Source of the DNA: Rubrobacteraceae bacterium
GTDB taxonomy: Bacteria; Actinomycetota; Rubrobacteria; Rubrobacterales; Rubrobacteraceae
DNA: 64,000 bases
Reading direction: 5' to 3'
NCBI GenBank assembly: GCA_023511405.1
Contig: JAIMBO010000001.1
Coordinates: 1 to 64,000 of the forward strand
Positions 24,555-33,212 of this stretch are shown here, one piece after another. The translations under genes were made by a program, and so were the position numbers. The first letter of the stretch is position 1, and every line of letters starts with the position of its first letter. The notes under the pieces are model-generated. The model saw only the letters and a list, made by a program, of their open reading frames with translations. It ran no database searches and was not told where the DNA came from.

Positions 24555-25328
24555 TTGGACTACGTCAGGGTGGAGGAGGAGGGTGGTATCGCCGTCCTCA
24601 CCGTAGACCGGCAGGACAAACTCAACGCCCTGAACCCGCAGGTCGTGGAGGAGATAGGACAGGCGCTGCTCGACAGCGGGAACAAGGAGGTGCGGGCGAT
24701 AATCGTGACGGGGGCGGGGGAGAGGGCTTTCGTCGCCGGGGCGGACATCGCCGCGATGAGCGAGATGGACCCGATCGAGGCGAAGCGTTTCGCGGAGACG
24801 AGCAACGCCGCGATGGCGCTTTTGGACCGCAGCCCGATCCCGACGATCGCCGCCGTGAACGGATTTGCGCTCGGCGGCGGGTGCGAGATAGCGCTCGCCT
24901 GCGACATCCGCGTCGCCTCGGAGAACGCCGTCTTCGGCTTCCCGGAGGTATCTTTGGGCATCATCCCCGGCATGGGCGGCACCCAGCGCCTGCCGCGCCT
25001 CATCGGACCCGGCCTGGCCAAGGAGCTCATCTTCACCGGACGACGCATAACCGCCGCCGAGGCGAAGGAGATCGGGCTCGTGAACAGGGTCGTGCCGCAG
25101 GGGGAGGCGCTGGATGCTGCCCGCTCCATCGCCTCCGAGATCGCCGGCAACGGCCCGCTCGCCGTCCGGCACGCGAAGGCCGCTGCGAACAAGGCGCTCG
25201 AGGTGGATCTCATAAGCGGGCTCGACTACGAGTCCGACCAGTTCGCGCTCCTCTTCTCCACCCGGGACGCGAAGGAGGGGATGAGGGCCTTCGTCGAGAA
25301 GCGTGAGGCCTCCTTCGAGGGCCGGTGA
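24555..25328 (+). CDS. Enoyl-CoA hydratase/crotonase
   Basis: A 257-residue crotonase. The oxyanion-hole segments are AFVAGADIAAM and FALGGGCEIALACD; GFPEVSLGIIPGMGGTQRLPR contains the second catalytic Glu region, and the C terminus ends AFVEKREASFEGR as in genuine hydratases. TTG 24555 is placed by AGGAGGA six bases before it. It hydrates trans-2-enoyl-CoA to 3-hydroxyacyl-CoA in beta-oxidation or butyryl metabolism. Its stop overlaps the start of the thioesterase gene by four bases. Confidence 0.93.
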   Translation: MDYVRVEEEGGIAVLTVDRQDKLNALNPQVVEEIGQALLDSGNKEVRAIIVTGAGERAFVAGADIAAMSEMDPIEAKRFAETSNAAMALLDRSPIPTIAAVNGFALGGGCEIALACDIRVASENAVFGFPEVSLGIIPGMGGTQRLPRLIGPGLAKELIFTGRRITAAEAKEIGLVNRVVPQGEALDAARSIASEIAGNGPLAVRHAKAAANKALEVDLISGLDYESDQFALLFSTRDAKEGMRAFVEKREASFEGR

Positions 25329-25747
25329 TAAAGGAGGTTATCCTCCGGGCCCGCTACTCGGAGACCGACGCCCAGGGGATAGTCAACAACGCCTCCTACC
25401 TCTCGTACTTCGAGGTCGGTCGGGTGGAGTGGCTGCGGGCGGCGGGCGTTTCCTACCGGGAGATAGAACGCTCCGGGTATGGCTTCGTCGTGGTCGAGGC
25501 GCACGTAAACTACAGGAGGCCCGCCTTCTTCGACGACGAGCTTACGCTGCGCACCGGGCTCTCGGAGGTCGGCAGGGCTTCGATGCGCTTCGACTACACC
25601 CTGCTGCGCGGTGGGGAGACGGTCGTCACCGGCTATACCCGCCACGGGTGTATAGACCTCACCACCGGCCGGCCAGTGCGGGTGCCGAAGGAAATCGCCC
25701 GGCTCGCAGCGCTCCGGGAGGATGGCCCGGGGGCCGTCCCCCGATAG
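25325..25747 (+). CDS. Acyl-CoA thioesterase, YbgC/4-hydroxybenzoyl-CoA thioesterase type
   Basis: A 140-residue single hot-dog domain. RYSETDAQGIVNNASYLSYF is the YbgC/FcbC active-site signature with the catalytic Asp, followed by the long helix and VVEAHVNYRRPAFFDDELTL. It would release free acid from short-chain or aryl-CoA. GTG 25325 overlaps the crotonase stop (GTGA), so it is translationally coupled and ends the operon. Confidence 0.88.
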   Translation: MIKEVILRARYSETDAQGIVNNASYLSYFEVGRVEWLRAAGVSYREIERSGYGFVVVEAHVNYRRPAFFDDELTLRTGLSEVGRASMRFDYTLLRGGETVVTGYTRHGCIDLTTGRPVRVPKEIARLAALREDGPGAVPR

Positions 25748-25813
25748 CGCTCCTCCGCCACTGCTTTGGCCATTCCGGGTGCACCATCCGTAGCGGGGGT
25801 GACCCACCCGGCG

Positions 25814-25840
25814 TGTCACGGGGAGGTCCGCCGTCTCGTC
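25814..25840 (+). promoter_or_regulatory. ECF41-type promoter
   Basis: TGTCACG (25814-25820), a 16-bp spacer, then CGTC (25837-25840). From memory, the published ECF41 consensus is TGTCACA-N16-CGTC, so only the last base of the -35 box differs. It precedes the leader ORF and the ECF41 sigma gene, fitting autoregulation; transcription would start near 25847. Confidence 0.8.
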
Positions 25841-25886
25841 TTCTCGGGTAGAGGATGGACCTGAAGGAAGCACGAAGGAGGCTGGC

Positions 25887-25973
25887 ATGGAGGGTGGCGG
25901 GTCCGATGCCGATGTCGTACGCTTGACCATCATGGGCTGTGCACCCCGTATCCGGGGCGGTAGGTTGCGGTGA
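25887..25973 (+). CDS. Possible 28-residue leader ORF of the ECF41 operon
   Basis: ATG 25887 is preceded at five bases by AAGGAGG, the best ribosome site in this region, and opens a 28-codon frame (begins MEGGGSDADVV, ends GGRLR). Its TGA overlaps the GTG of the sigma gene (GTGA). Placement and coupling suggest a leader peptide that brings ribosomes to the weakly initiated sigma gene. No homology is recognised, and a chance ORF is possible. Confidence 0.45.
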   Translation: MEGGGSDADVVRLTIMGCAPRIRGGRLR

Positions 25974-26858
25974 GATCCGACGAGGCATCCGCCGCGGAGG
26001 TCTTCGAGGAGCACCGCGGGCTTCTCTTCTCGATCGCCTACCGGATGCTCGGCAGCGCCACGGACGCCGAGGACGTCCTGCAGGAGGCGTACCTGCGCTG
26101 GCGGGAGGTTGCTGCGGACGAGATCCGCTCTCCACGAGCCTACCTCTCGACGGTGGTCACCCGGCTGTGCATGGACCAGCTGCGCTCGGCGAGGGCTCGC
26201 CGGGAGGAGTACGCTGGTCCGTGGCTGCCGGAGCCTCTCGTGGTGGACGCCGCGGACGACGGCACTCCTCGACGAGACGCTCTCGATGGCGTTTCTGGTG
26301 CTTTTGGAGAGCCTCTCTCCGGTGGAGCGGGCGGTGTTTCTGCTGCGGGAGGTCTTCGACTACGATTACGCCGGGATCTCAGAGATCGTCGGCAAGAGCG
26401 AGGCCAACTGCCGCCAGATCGCGCGCCGCGCCAGAGAGGCGGTCGCCGCCCGCCGCCCCCGCTTCGATCCGGCCCCCGGGCAGGGGGAACGTCTGGTGCG
26501 GCGTTTCATCGAGGCGTGCATGAGCGGAGACATGGAGGACCTGCTCGAGTCGATGTCCGAGGAGATAACCCTCTGGACGGACGGCGGCGGGCGGGTACGC
26601 GCGGCGCGCAACCCCATCCACGGCTCCGACAGGGTGGCCCGGTTCCTCCTGGGTGTGATCCCCGAGGCTTCGGAAGAACTCGAGATCCGGTACGCCCGCG
26701 TCAACGGCCAGCCGGGGCTCATCACCTACCATCCGGATGGAAGTCCCCAGGGGGCAGTGGCCTTCGATGTCTCCGGGGGGCGCATCGCCGCCATTCGCTT
26801 CGTCGTCAACCCGGAGAAGCTCCGGAGCATCCCTCCACTGGAGGAGGTCGAGCAATGA
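25970..26858 (+). pseudogene. ECF41 (SigJ-like) sigma factor, single-base frameshift
   Basis: Residues 1-97 read in one frame (EEHRGLLFSIAYRMLGSATDA, VLQEAYLRWREV, YLSTVVTRLCMDQL); from about 26262 the rest continues in the next frame (LSMAFLVLLESLSP, ERAVFLLREVFDYDYAGIS). Removing one G at 26261-26262 joins them into a ~295-residue protein. The C-terminal SnoaL-like extension has DGGGRVRAARNP and VVNPEKLR, matching the DGGGR and NPDK-type motifs of ECF41 factors. Both halves are well conserved, so this is either a sequencing error or a very recent mutation. An ECF41-type promoter lies upstream, and the CMD-family gene three positions downstream is the classic ECF41 partner. Confidence 0.85.
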
Positions 26859-27244
26859 TCCCGAGGCTGGCTCTAGAACCCTTCGCCGACCAGTGGGCGG
26901 TCCTGCTCACGACCTACAGGCGCGACGGGACCCCTGTGGGGACGCCGGTCAGCATCGTCGTGGAGGGGGACCGCGCCTTCACCCGCACCTGGGATACGGC
27001 TTGGAAGTTCAAGCGCATCCGCAACAACCCGGAGGTCGAGATCTCACCCTCCACCCCGCGCGGCAGGCCCACCGGACCGGCGATCCGGGCCCGCGCCCGG
27101 GTGCTCTCCGGCGAGGAGTCGTACCACGCCGCAAAACTCCTGGCCCGCAAGTACCCGATCCTGCACGGCCTTCTGGTCCCTCTGTTCCACCGCCTGCGCG
27201 GCTACAGGACGGTGCACATCGAGCTCGAGCCGCTCGGAGATTAG
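26855..27244 (+). CDS. PPOX-class (F420/flavin) oxidoreductase
   Basis: A 129-residue split-barrel flavin/F420-binding protein of the pyridoxamine-oxidase-like class: AVLLTTYRRDGTPVGTPVSIV, FTRTWDTAWKFKRIRNNPEVEI and RARARVLSGEE follow the strand order of actinobacterial F420-dependent PPOX proteins. Reaction unknown; relatives reduce biliverdin, quinones or other electrophiles. ATG 26855 overlaps the sigma gene stop (ATGA), so it belongs to the ECF41 operon. Confidence 0.85.
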   Translation: MIPRLALEPFADQWAVLLTTYRRDGTPVGTPVSIVVEGDRAFTRTWDTAWKFKRIRNNPEVEISPSTPRGRPTGPAIRARARVLSGEESYHAAKLLARKYPILHGLLVPLFHRLRGYRTVHIELEPLGD

Positions 27245-27256
27245 AGGAGGGGCGTC

Positions 27257-27802
27257 ATGAGAGTGCGGAACCTGCTTGCTCCCTTGAAGGTCTTCGTCCG
27301 GACCCGCTACGGGCGGGTGCCGGACCTGGTGCGGCTCCTGATCCAAAGCCCCGCCATCCTGGCGGCGGTGGGGATTTACGAGGGGGCGCTGCTCTTTAGC
27401 GGGCGGGTGGACGGCCGCACCAAGGCGCTCGCCGGGCTCAAGACGAGCTCGCTCATCGGGTGTCCCTTCTGAATGGATATCGGCTCTGCCGTGGGCAGGG
27501 AGCTGGGCGTCACCGAACAGCAGCTGCGCGAGCTGCCGCGCTACCGGGAGAGCGCGGCCTTCTCGGAGGAGGAGCGGCTGGCGATCTGGCTCGCCGAGGA
27601 GATGGCCAAGACCCCCGTGGAGATCCCAACCGAACTCTCAAGGAAGCTGCGCCGGCACTTCGACGAGGCGCAGCTCGTGGAGCTGGCCGCGGTGATCGCT
27701 TGGGAGAACTACCGGGCGCGCTTCAACCGCGTCTTCGGGGTGCGGCCGGTCGGTTTCTCCGGAGGAGATTTCTGCGTGTTGCCGGAGGAGCCGCAGGCGT
27801 GA
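27257..27802 (+). CDS. Carboxymuconolactone decarboxylase/AhpD-like protein, probable selenoprotein (CPFU)
   Basis: A 181-residue CMD/AhpD-fold protein if the in-frame TGA at 27470-27472 is read as selenocysteine 72. The frame is continuous on both sides: SSLIGCPF, TGA, MDIGSAVGRELG. Family members have GCPFC-x-DIGSA here, with a redox CxxC, so the TGA sits exactly where the resolving Cys belongs, giving CPFU. A stem-loop with a G-starting apical loop lies 18 bases after the TGA, as needed for bacterial SECIS. Downstream sequence (FDEAQLVELAAVIAWENYRARFN) is well conserved. Starts at ATG 27257 behind GGAGGGG; its stop overlaps the next gene. Likely role: thiol/selenol peroxide or disulfide chemistry. 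Alternatives: TGC-to-TGA mutation, or two fragments. Confidence 0.8.
27481..27505 (+). other. SECIS-like hairpin
   Basis: CGGCUC (27481-27486) pairs with GAGCUG (27500-27505, one G-U), and UGCC (27487-27490) pairs with GGCA (27494-27497), leaving a GG bulge at 27498-27499 and a GUG loop at 27491-27493. The loop begins 18 bases after the UGA and starts with G, matching the known rules for bacterial SECIS elements. It lies inside coding sequence, as bacterial SECIS must. Confidence 0.65.
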
Positions 27803-28338
27803 GCGGGGACGCGGATCGCGGCGTGCTCTGGCGGGGCGGGCGGCCCAACGCAGCCCTGCGGTTCGGGTTGCGCCTGCCGGCATACCTCTACCGCTGCGGC
27901 CTTGGGTGGATCCTGGGGCATCGTTTCCTGCTCCTGGTCCACGTGGGCCGACGCAGCGGCAGGGTGTACTACACGGTGCTGGAGGTAATCCTCTACGACC
28001 CAGAAAGCAGGGAGAGCGTGGTCCTCTCCGCCCGCGGAGAGAGGGCCGACTGGTACAGGAACATCGAGGTACGCCCGGCGCTCGAGGTGAGGACCGGTCG
28101 GGAGCGCTACGAACCGGAGCACCGGGTTCTCTGCGACGGGGAAGCCTACGCAGCGCTCACGGAGTACGCCGTCCGGCATCCGCTGGCGGCGAGGGTGCTG
28201 GCCGCGGTGTTCGGCAGCCCTGAGGCGATCCGCTCGGCCGCAGCGCGGCGGGATCTCGCCCGCTCGGTTAAGCTGGTCGCCTTCAGGCCCCGGGAGGTGT
28301 CTGAGCCCGGGCGCCGCAGGCTCAGAGCCGCTCGATGA
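27799..28338 (+). CDS. Deazaflavin (F420)-dependent nitroreductase family protein (DDN-like)
   Basis: A 179-residue protein with the DDN/PNPOx-like pattern [51 protein letters not shown]. This family, typical of actinobacteria, binds F420 and reduces quinones or nitro compounds. GTG 27799 overlaps the CMD gene stop (GTGA), making it the last gene of the ECF41 operon. Its 3' end overlaps the convergent thiolase gene by 17 bp. Confidence 0.87.
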   Translation: MSGDADRGVLWRGGRPNAALRFGLRLPAYLYRCGLGWILGHRFLLLVHVGRRSGRVYYTVLEVILYDPESRESVVLSARGERADWYRNIEVRPALEVRTGRERYEPEHRVLCDGEAYAALTEYAVRHPLAARVLAAVFGSPEAIRSAAARRDLARSVKLVAFRPREVSEPGRRRLRAAR

Positions 28339-29464
28339 CGGTCGCGGTGGACATCCCGTGTCCGATGCACATCACCTGCAGCCCCAGCTGCCCGTCGGTG
28401 GCCTCGAGCCCGTAGAGCAGCTTCGACATGAGCCCGCCGCCGGTCGCGCCCAGCGGGTGGCCGTGGGCGATCGCGCCGCCCCACGGGTTGACCTTCTCCA
28501 TGTCGGGCTCGAACTCGGCGGCCCAGGCGAGGACGACTGTGGCGAAGGCTTCGTTTATCTCGATCCAGTCGAGGTCGGAGATCGAGAGCCCGGCCCTCTC
28601 CAGGGCCCGATGGGTGGCCGGGATGACCCCGGTGAGCTGCATCGTCGGGTCGCTCCCGACCGCGACCCGCGCCAGGAAGCGCGCCCGGGGCTTGAGCCCC
28701 GCCGCCTCCGCGGCCTCCCGGTCGGCGACGAGCACGGCCGAGGCTCCGTCGGAGATCTGGGAGGAGTTGCCCGCCGTGACTATCCCGTCCTCGCGGAAGA
28801 CCGGCGCAAGCTGCGCCATCTTCTGCGGGTCCACGCTACGACGGACGCCCTCGTCGGAGGTGAGCTCGACCTCGTTACCCTCCGGGTCGAGGCCTCTGGT
28901 GGGCAGGATCTCGGGATGCTTACCCCTCGCTGCGGCCCGCCGGTGGCTCTCGGCGGACAAAGAGTCGGCGTCGTTACGGGTTATGCCCCACGCCTCCGCG
29001 ATCCTCTCTGCGCTCTCGCCCTGGTGGACGAGTTCCTTCCTGGACAGAAGGTCCGGGTCGAGCTTCTCGAAGCCGCCGCCGATGTCGCTGAACATCGGGA
29101 CGCGGGTCATGCTCTCGACGCCGCAGGCGACGACGAAGCGGGCGTCACCGGCGGCGATGGCCTGGGCGGCGAAGTGGACGGCCTGCTGGCTCGAGCCGCA
29201 CATGCGGTTGAGGGTAACGGCGGGTACCTCGTCCGGAAGTCCGGCGAGCATCACCGCGAGACGGCCCACGTTCGCTCCCTGCTCGCCGGCCTGTGTGACG
29301 CAGCCGCAGATCACGTCATCGATCTCCTCCGGCGCGAGCCCGGAGCGCTTGACGAGGCCCCTCAGGGCGTGGGCCAGAAGCGAGGTGGGCCTCGTCTCCC
29401 GTAAGGTCCCGTCGCGCCTCCCGAACGGGGTGCGTACCGCCTCGACTATCACCGGCTCTGGCAT
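28322..29464 (-). CDS. Acetyl-CoA acetyltransferase (thiolase) family protein
   Basis: A 380-residue thiolase with nucleophile Cys89 ([11 protein letters not shown]), the motif [20 protein letters not shown] and the C-terminal [17 protein letters not shown]. The Ser-Ser-Gln after the Cys resembles FadA-like or FadA5-like thiolases active on longer acyl chains more than PhaA. ATG 29464 is six bases after TGGAGGG; ATG 29470, two codons earlier, overlaps the CocE stop and is possible. It ends an operon acyl-CoA ligase, CocE hydrolase, thiolase. Confidence 0.92.
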   Translation of the reverse strand: MPEPVIVEAVRTPFGRRDGTLRETRPTSLLAHALRGLVKRSGLAPEEIDDVICGCVTQAGEQGANVGRLAVMLAGLPDEVPAVTLNRMCGSSQQAVHFAAQAIAAGDARFVVACGVESMTRVPMFSDIGGGFEKLDPDLLSRKELVHQGESAERIAEAWGITRNDADSLSAESHRRAAARGKHPEILPTRGLDPEGNEVELTSDEGVRRSVDPQKMAQLAPVFREDGIVTAGNSSQISDGASAVLVADREAAEAAGLKPRARFLARVAVGSDPTMQLTGVIPATHRALERAGLSISDLDWIEINEAFATVVLAWAAEFEPDMEKVNPWGGAIAHGHPLGATGGGLMSKLLYGLEATDGQLGLQVMCIGHGMSTATVIERL

Positions 29465-29466
29465 TC

Positions 29467-31218
29467 TCATCCCTCCACTGTGGTGAGCGTAAGGCTGCTC
29501 GGGTGATCGGGGTCGTGGAAGATCCTCTGGTGGGCCACCTCGGTGCGCGAGGAGCGGGCGCCGCTCTCGCCGGTGTTCAGGTTGCGATCCCAGCGCGGGA
29601 AGCTGCTGGAGGTGATCTCGAGCCGGATCCTGTGCCCGGCCCGGAAGGTGTTGCCGGTCGCCCAGAGGTCTATCCTGTACTCGTAGACCTCGCCGGGTTT
29701 TATGGGCGAGGGGGCGGTGGGGGAGATCACACCCGGCTCCGGGTAGCTCTCGCGGGCGCTCGCCCGGATGATGCCGTCGGCTATCCCGATCGCACGCCCG
29801 TCGGGGTGCACGTCCACCAGCCGGGCGACGAAGTCGGTGTCCGGGGCGGAGGAGGCGGCGAAGAGCCGCACCCAGACCGGCCCGAGCACGGTGTAATCGT
29901 GCTCCAGCGGCCGGCTCGTGTAGCACAGGACGTCCGGGCGCTCCTCGTTGGGGGACTGGTCGCGGGCCCCGGCCCGGTAGATCTGGGGCATGAGTATGCT
30001 CCCGCCGAGGGTGGGGACCGGGTCTTTCGGGTCGTAGTCGTAGACGTCGGGCTCCCCGGAGGGCGCCTCCCGGGTGAGCGAGCCGCCGCCCGAGAGGTGC
30101 CAGACCTCCTCACGCGCCCCTGGCGGGGGCCACTCCTCGTAGCCGCGCCAGCGGTTCTCGCCCATCACGAAGACCTCGACCGGCGGGCGGTCGGCGAGAG
30201 CTTCTTCCCTGCCTTTCAGCGTGGCGTCGAAGAAGCGCAGGTGGTAGTCGGCGAGGTCCCCCCGGTAGTTGAGAAGGATGCCCGAGCTCCCGATGCCGAA
30301 GTCCAGCTCCCCGAGGGTGCTCCCGAAGTCGCCGTGCGTCCAGGGACCGACGAGCAGGCGCGGCGGTGGTGTGCCGCGCCGCTCCGCCACCTCCTTCATC
30401 GCCGCGTACTGGCGCAGCGTCTCGCCGAGGAAGATGTCGTACCAGCCGCCGATGTGCAGCGTGGCCGCCGAGACGTCACCGTATCTGCCGTCGATGTTCA
30501 GCTGCTCCCACCACCCGTCGTCCACGCCACGCTCGAAGCCCTCCCGGACGAACGGGGTGAGGCCGTCCGGGTCCGGCAGCTTCGTGAGCGGCAGCACGTC
30601 GTACCCGCCGCCGGCCTGGAGGGTGTCTATCGCGGCGACGAGCTCCGGGAGCTTACGCCCGAGCTGCTGCGGGTCGTCGCGGTAGCGCCGGAAGAGGATG
30701 TCCGGGGCTATGGTCGTGACGGCCCAGGAGTAGATGGTCCCGAGCTCGTAGGCCCCGCCGCGCATCTGGGCGCCGTTGAGGTGGTTCCCCCAGGTTATGC
30801 CGGGGACCATGCTCAGGAGGGAGGGCGGCTTCGTCACCGCGGCCTGCCACTGGGTCTTGCCGTAGTAGGAGAGCCCGAACATCCCGACCCGGCCGTCTGC
30901 GCCCGGGAGCCGCGCGGCCCACTCGACGGTGTCGTGGCCGTCCTCGTACTCGCTGGCGAACGGCTCGAACTCGCCCCCGGAAGCGAAACGGCCCCGCACG
31001 TCCTGCACGACGACGATGTAGCCGCTCCCGGCGGCGCGCACCGGGTCGAGGAAGGTGGTGTAGGAGGGGATGTCCTTCCCGTAAGGCAGCCGGGTCAGGA
31101 GGACCGGGTAGGGCCCGCCTTCGGCCGGACGGTAGACGTTTGAGAAGAGCGTCGTCCCGTCGCGCATCGTGGCGGGGACGTTCTTCTGCACGACTACTTC
31201 CCGAATCTCAGCTGGCAT
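29467..31218 (-). CDS. CocE/NonD (X-Pro dipeptidyl-peptidase-like) hydrolase
   Basis: A 583-residue serine hydrolase. The alpha/beta core carries Ser117 in GLSYYGKTQ, the expected Asp in the second half and His in GPWTHGDFG; the C-terminal jelly-roll ([46 protein letters not shown]) is typical of the cocaine esterase/glutaryl-7-ACA acylase group. It cleaves esters or amides of unknown identity. No signal peptide, so it is cytoplasmic. ATG 31218 follows AGGAGGGG. The gene lies between an acyl-CoA ligase and a thiolase on the same strand, suggesting that the released acid is activated and degraded. Confidence 0.9.
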   Translation of the reverse strand: MPAEIREVVVQKNVPATMRDGTTLFSNVYRPAEGGPYPVLLTRLPYGKDIPSYTTFLDPVRAAGSGYIVVVQDVRGRFASGGEFEPFASEYEDGHDTVEWAARLPGADGRVGMFGLSYYGKTQWQAAVTKPPSLLSMVPGITWGNHLNGAQMRGGAYELGTIYSWAVTTIAPDILFRRYRDDPQQLGRKLPELVAAIDTLQAGGGYDVLPLTKLPDPDGLTPFVREGFERGVDDGWWEQLNIDGRYGDVSAATLHIGGWYDIFLGETLRQYAAMKEVAERRGTPPPRLLVGPWTHGDFGSTLGELDFGIGSSGILLNYRGDLADYHLRFFDATLKGREEALADRPPVEVFVMGENRWRGYEEWPPPGAREEVWHLSGGGSLTREAPSGEPDVYDYDPKDPVPTLGGSILMPQIYRAGARDQSPNEERPDVLCYTSRPLEHDYTVLGPVWVRLFAASSAPDTDFVARLVDVHPDGRAIGIADGIIRASARESYPEPGVISPTAPSPIKPGEVYEYRIDLWATGNTFRAGHRIRLEITSSSFPRWDRNLNTGESGARSSRTEVAHQRIFHDPDHPSSLTLTTVEG

Positions 31219-31291
31219 CAATCCCCTCCTTCTCGGGAGCGCGCGGCTCCGTTCTTCCTCGGGGATATCTTACGCCCGGATGGAGCGTTTT

Positions 31292-32917
31292 CTACTGGCT
31301 CTTCGCCGCCGAGTAGTCCTTGAACTGCTCGCGCAGCGCCATCTTCAGGAACTTGCCGGTCGCCGTGTGCGGGATCTTCTCGACGAACTCCACCGCGTCC
31401 GGGAGCTGCCACTTCGGGAAGTGCGGGGCGATGTGGGAGATTATCTCCTCCGCGGTGGCGCTCCGGCCCTCCTTGAGGACGACCACCGCGAGCGGGCGCT
31501 CCTGCCACTTCGGGTCCGGGATGGCAATCACGGCGGCCTCCGCGACGGCGTCGTGCGACATGATCGCGTTCTCGAGCGCCACCGAGCTGATCCACTCGCC
31601 GCCGCTCTTTATCAGGTCTTTGGAGCGGTCCTGGATCTCGATGTAGCCGTTCTCGTCTATGGTGACGATGTCGCCGGTGCGGAACCAGCCGTCCTCGGTG
31701 AACTTGTCCCTGCCCTCCTCGGTATTGAAGTAGCTGCTCGCGACCCACGGCCCCCTGACCTCGAGCTCGCCCATGGTCTTCCCGTCCCAGGGGACGAGGT
31801 CCACCGCTCCGCGCGCCCGGAACTCGATGAAAGCGGCCGGCGGGCCCTGCTTGGCTCTGATGCGGTACTTCTCGTCCTCGGGCAGGTCGTCCATCCAACT
31901 GCGCAGGTTGCACACCGAGCCGACCGGGTCCATCTCGGTCATCCCCCAGGCGTGCACGACGTTGAGTCCGTGGCGCTCCCGGTAGGCCCGGATCATGCCC
32001 TCCGGCGCCGCCGAGCCGCCGACGATGATGGCGCGCATCGCCGAGAGGTCGTGGGCCCCGGGGTTTTCGTCCAGCTCGCGCAGGACCCCGAGGAAGACCG
32101 TCGGCACCCCGGCGGTGATCGTCACCCGCTCCTGCTCGAAGTCTTCCAGCAGGCTCTTCGGGTCGAGGTGCGGCCCCGGCAGGACCTGCTTGGCCCCGAC
32201 TAGCGTCGAGACGAACGGGATGCCCCAGGCGTTGACGTGGAACATCGGGACGACCGGGAGCACCGAGTCGCGCTCGGCTATCCCTAGCATGTCGGTCATG
32301 CCGAGCGAGATGGAGTGCAGGCAGATGGAGCGGTGCGAGTAGAGCACCCCTTTAGGCCTCCCGGTGGTACCCGAGGTATAGCACATCGCCGCAGCATCCC
32401 ACTCGTCCGGCTCGGGGTAGGAGAAGGCACCTTCGTCGGCCTCCCCGACGAGCTCCTCGTAGTCGAGCATGGCCTCTGGGGCGCTCCCGCCGTAGGTGAA
32501 GACCACCACGTGCTCCAGGTCCACCCGGTCCCTGAACCCGTCGAGGAGGCCCAGGAGCGTCTCGTCGATCATGAGCACCCGGTCTTCCGCGTGCTCGATT
32601 ATGTAGGCGATGTCATCCGCCGAGAGGCGCGGGTTTATCGTGTGCAGGACTCCCTCCGCGCACGGGATGCCGAAGTAGGCCTCCAGGTGCTGGTAGGTGT
32701 TCCACCCGAGCGTCGCCACCCGGTCGCCGGGACGCACCCCGAGCGCTTTGAGCGCCACGGAGAGCTTCTTCGCCCGCCGGACGAAATCCCGGTAGGTGTA
32801 GCGGTGGAAGCTTTTGTCCGGACGTCGGGTGACTATTTCCTTCGGGCCGTAGAGGTCGTCGGCCCGCCGGAGCATGGCCGGAAGCGTGAGCTGATACTCC
32901 ATCGTGAGGCCTCTCAC
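31292..32917 (-). CDS. Medium/long-chain acyl-CoA synthetase
   Basis: A 541-residue AMP-forming ligase. YTSGTTGRPKGVLYSH is the P-loop-like A3 motif; WGMTEMDPV, GWFRTGDIVTIDENGYIEIQDR and the late catalytic Lys in HTATGKFLK complete the set. It activates a fatty or other carboxylic acid with ATP and CoA. I chose GTG 32917 because AGGAGGA lies eight bases before it; ATG 32902 is the alternative. First gene of the ligase-CocE-thiolase operon. Confidence 0.93.
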   Translation of the reverse strand: MRGLTMEYQLTLPAMLRRADDLYGPKEIVTRRPDKSFHRYTYRDFVRRAKKLSVALKALGVRPGDRVATLGWNTYQHLEAYFGIPCAEGVLHTINPRLSADDIAYIIEHAEDRVLMIDETLLGLLDGFRDRVDLEHVVVFTYGGSAPEAMLDYEELVGEADEGAFSYPEPDEWDAAAMCYTSGTTGRPKGVLYSHRSICLHSISLGMTDMLGIAERDSVLPVVPMFHVNAWGIPFVSTLVGAKQVLPGPHLDPKSLLEDFEQERVTITAGVPTVFLGVLRELDENPGAHDLSAMRAIIVGGSAAPEGMIRAYRERHGLNVVHAWGMTEMDPVGSVCNLRSWMDDLPEDEKYRIRAKQGPPAAFIEFRARGAVDLVPWDGKTMGELEVRGPWVASSYFNTEEGRDKFTEDGWFRTGDIVTIDENGYIEIQDRSKDLIKSGGEWISSVALENAIMSHDAVAEAAVIAIPDPKWQERPLAVVVLKEGRSATAEEIISHIAPHFPKWQLPDAVEFVEKIPHTATGKFLKMALREQFKDYSAAKSQ

Positions 32918-32994
32918 CGCATCTTCCTCCTGATCTTCCGTGCCGGTTCCAGGGAGGACCGGCGCCCTTTCCCTCACCAAAATGGCTGCGTTCG

Positions 32995-33023
32995 ATGTTA
33001 ACATTCACCATGATCCGGTACAA
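32995..33023 (-). promoter_or_regulatory. Possible promoter with overlapping palindrome, acyl-CoA synthetase gene
   Basis: Reading leftward, TTGTAC (33023-33018) and TAACAT (33000-32995) are 17 bp apart. The -10 box is part of the 10-bp palindrome ATGTTAACAT (32995-33004), a possible operator for a fatty-acid-responsive repressor. Confidence 0.4.
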
Positions 33024-33083
33024 CGCATGGGACGCTCGAGGTTCGTGCTGCCCGGAGGAGATCCACCACGGAGAGGAAGGGTG

Positions 33084-33200
33084 ATGGAGTCGGAGCTCGT
33101 TCAGTTCATCCTGCTGTTGGTGCTGTTCGCGACGGTACTCGTCGGTGCCTACTGGTTCGTGTACTTCCCCGGAGGGAACGACCGCCGACGCGGCGGTTAG
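33084..33200 (+). CDS. Small single-span membrane protein, unknown function
   Basis: A 38-residue ORF: a short acidic N terminus, one hydrophobic helix of about 22 residues (residues 6-27), then YFPGGNDRRRGG, a basic tail. The ATG at 33084 has GAGAGGAAGGG before it. It is 12 bp upstream of the Rrf2 regulator on the same strand. No family recognised; the clear helix and ribosome site support it as a real gene. Confidence 0.6.
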   Translation: MESELVQFILLLVLFATVLVGAYWFVYFPGGNDRRRGG

Positions 33201-33212
33201 CGGGAGGGAGGG

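Noticed and set aside
26222-26300. Programmed frameshift in the ECF41 gene
   Set aside because: No slippery heptamer, internal ribosome site or stop-adjacent hairpin is present; an inserted base is simpler.
27473-27802. Separate gene starting at ATG right after the TGA
   Set aside because: It would lack a ribosome site and begin in the middle of the conserved CMD redox motif; the upstream 71 codons are in the same frame and conserved, so one Sec-containing gene explains both.
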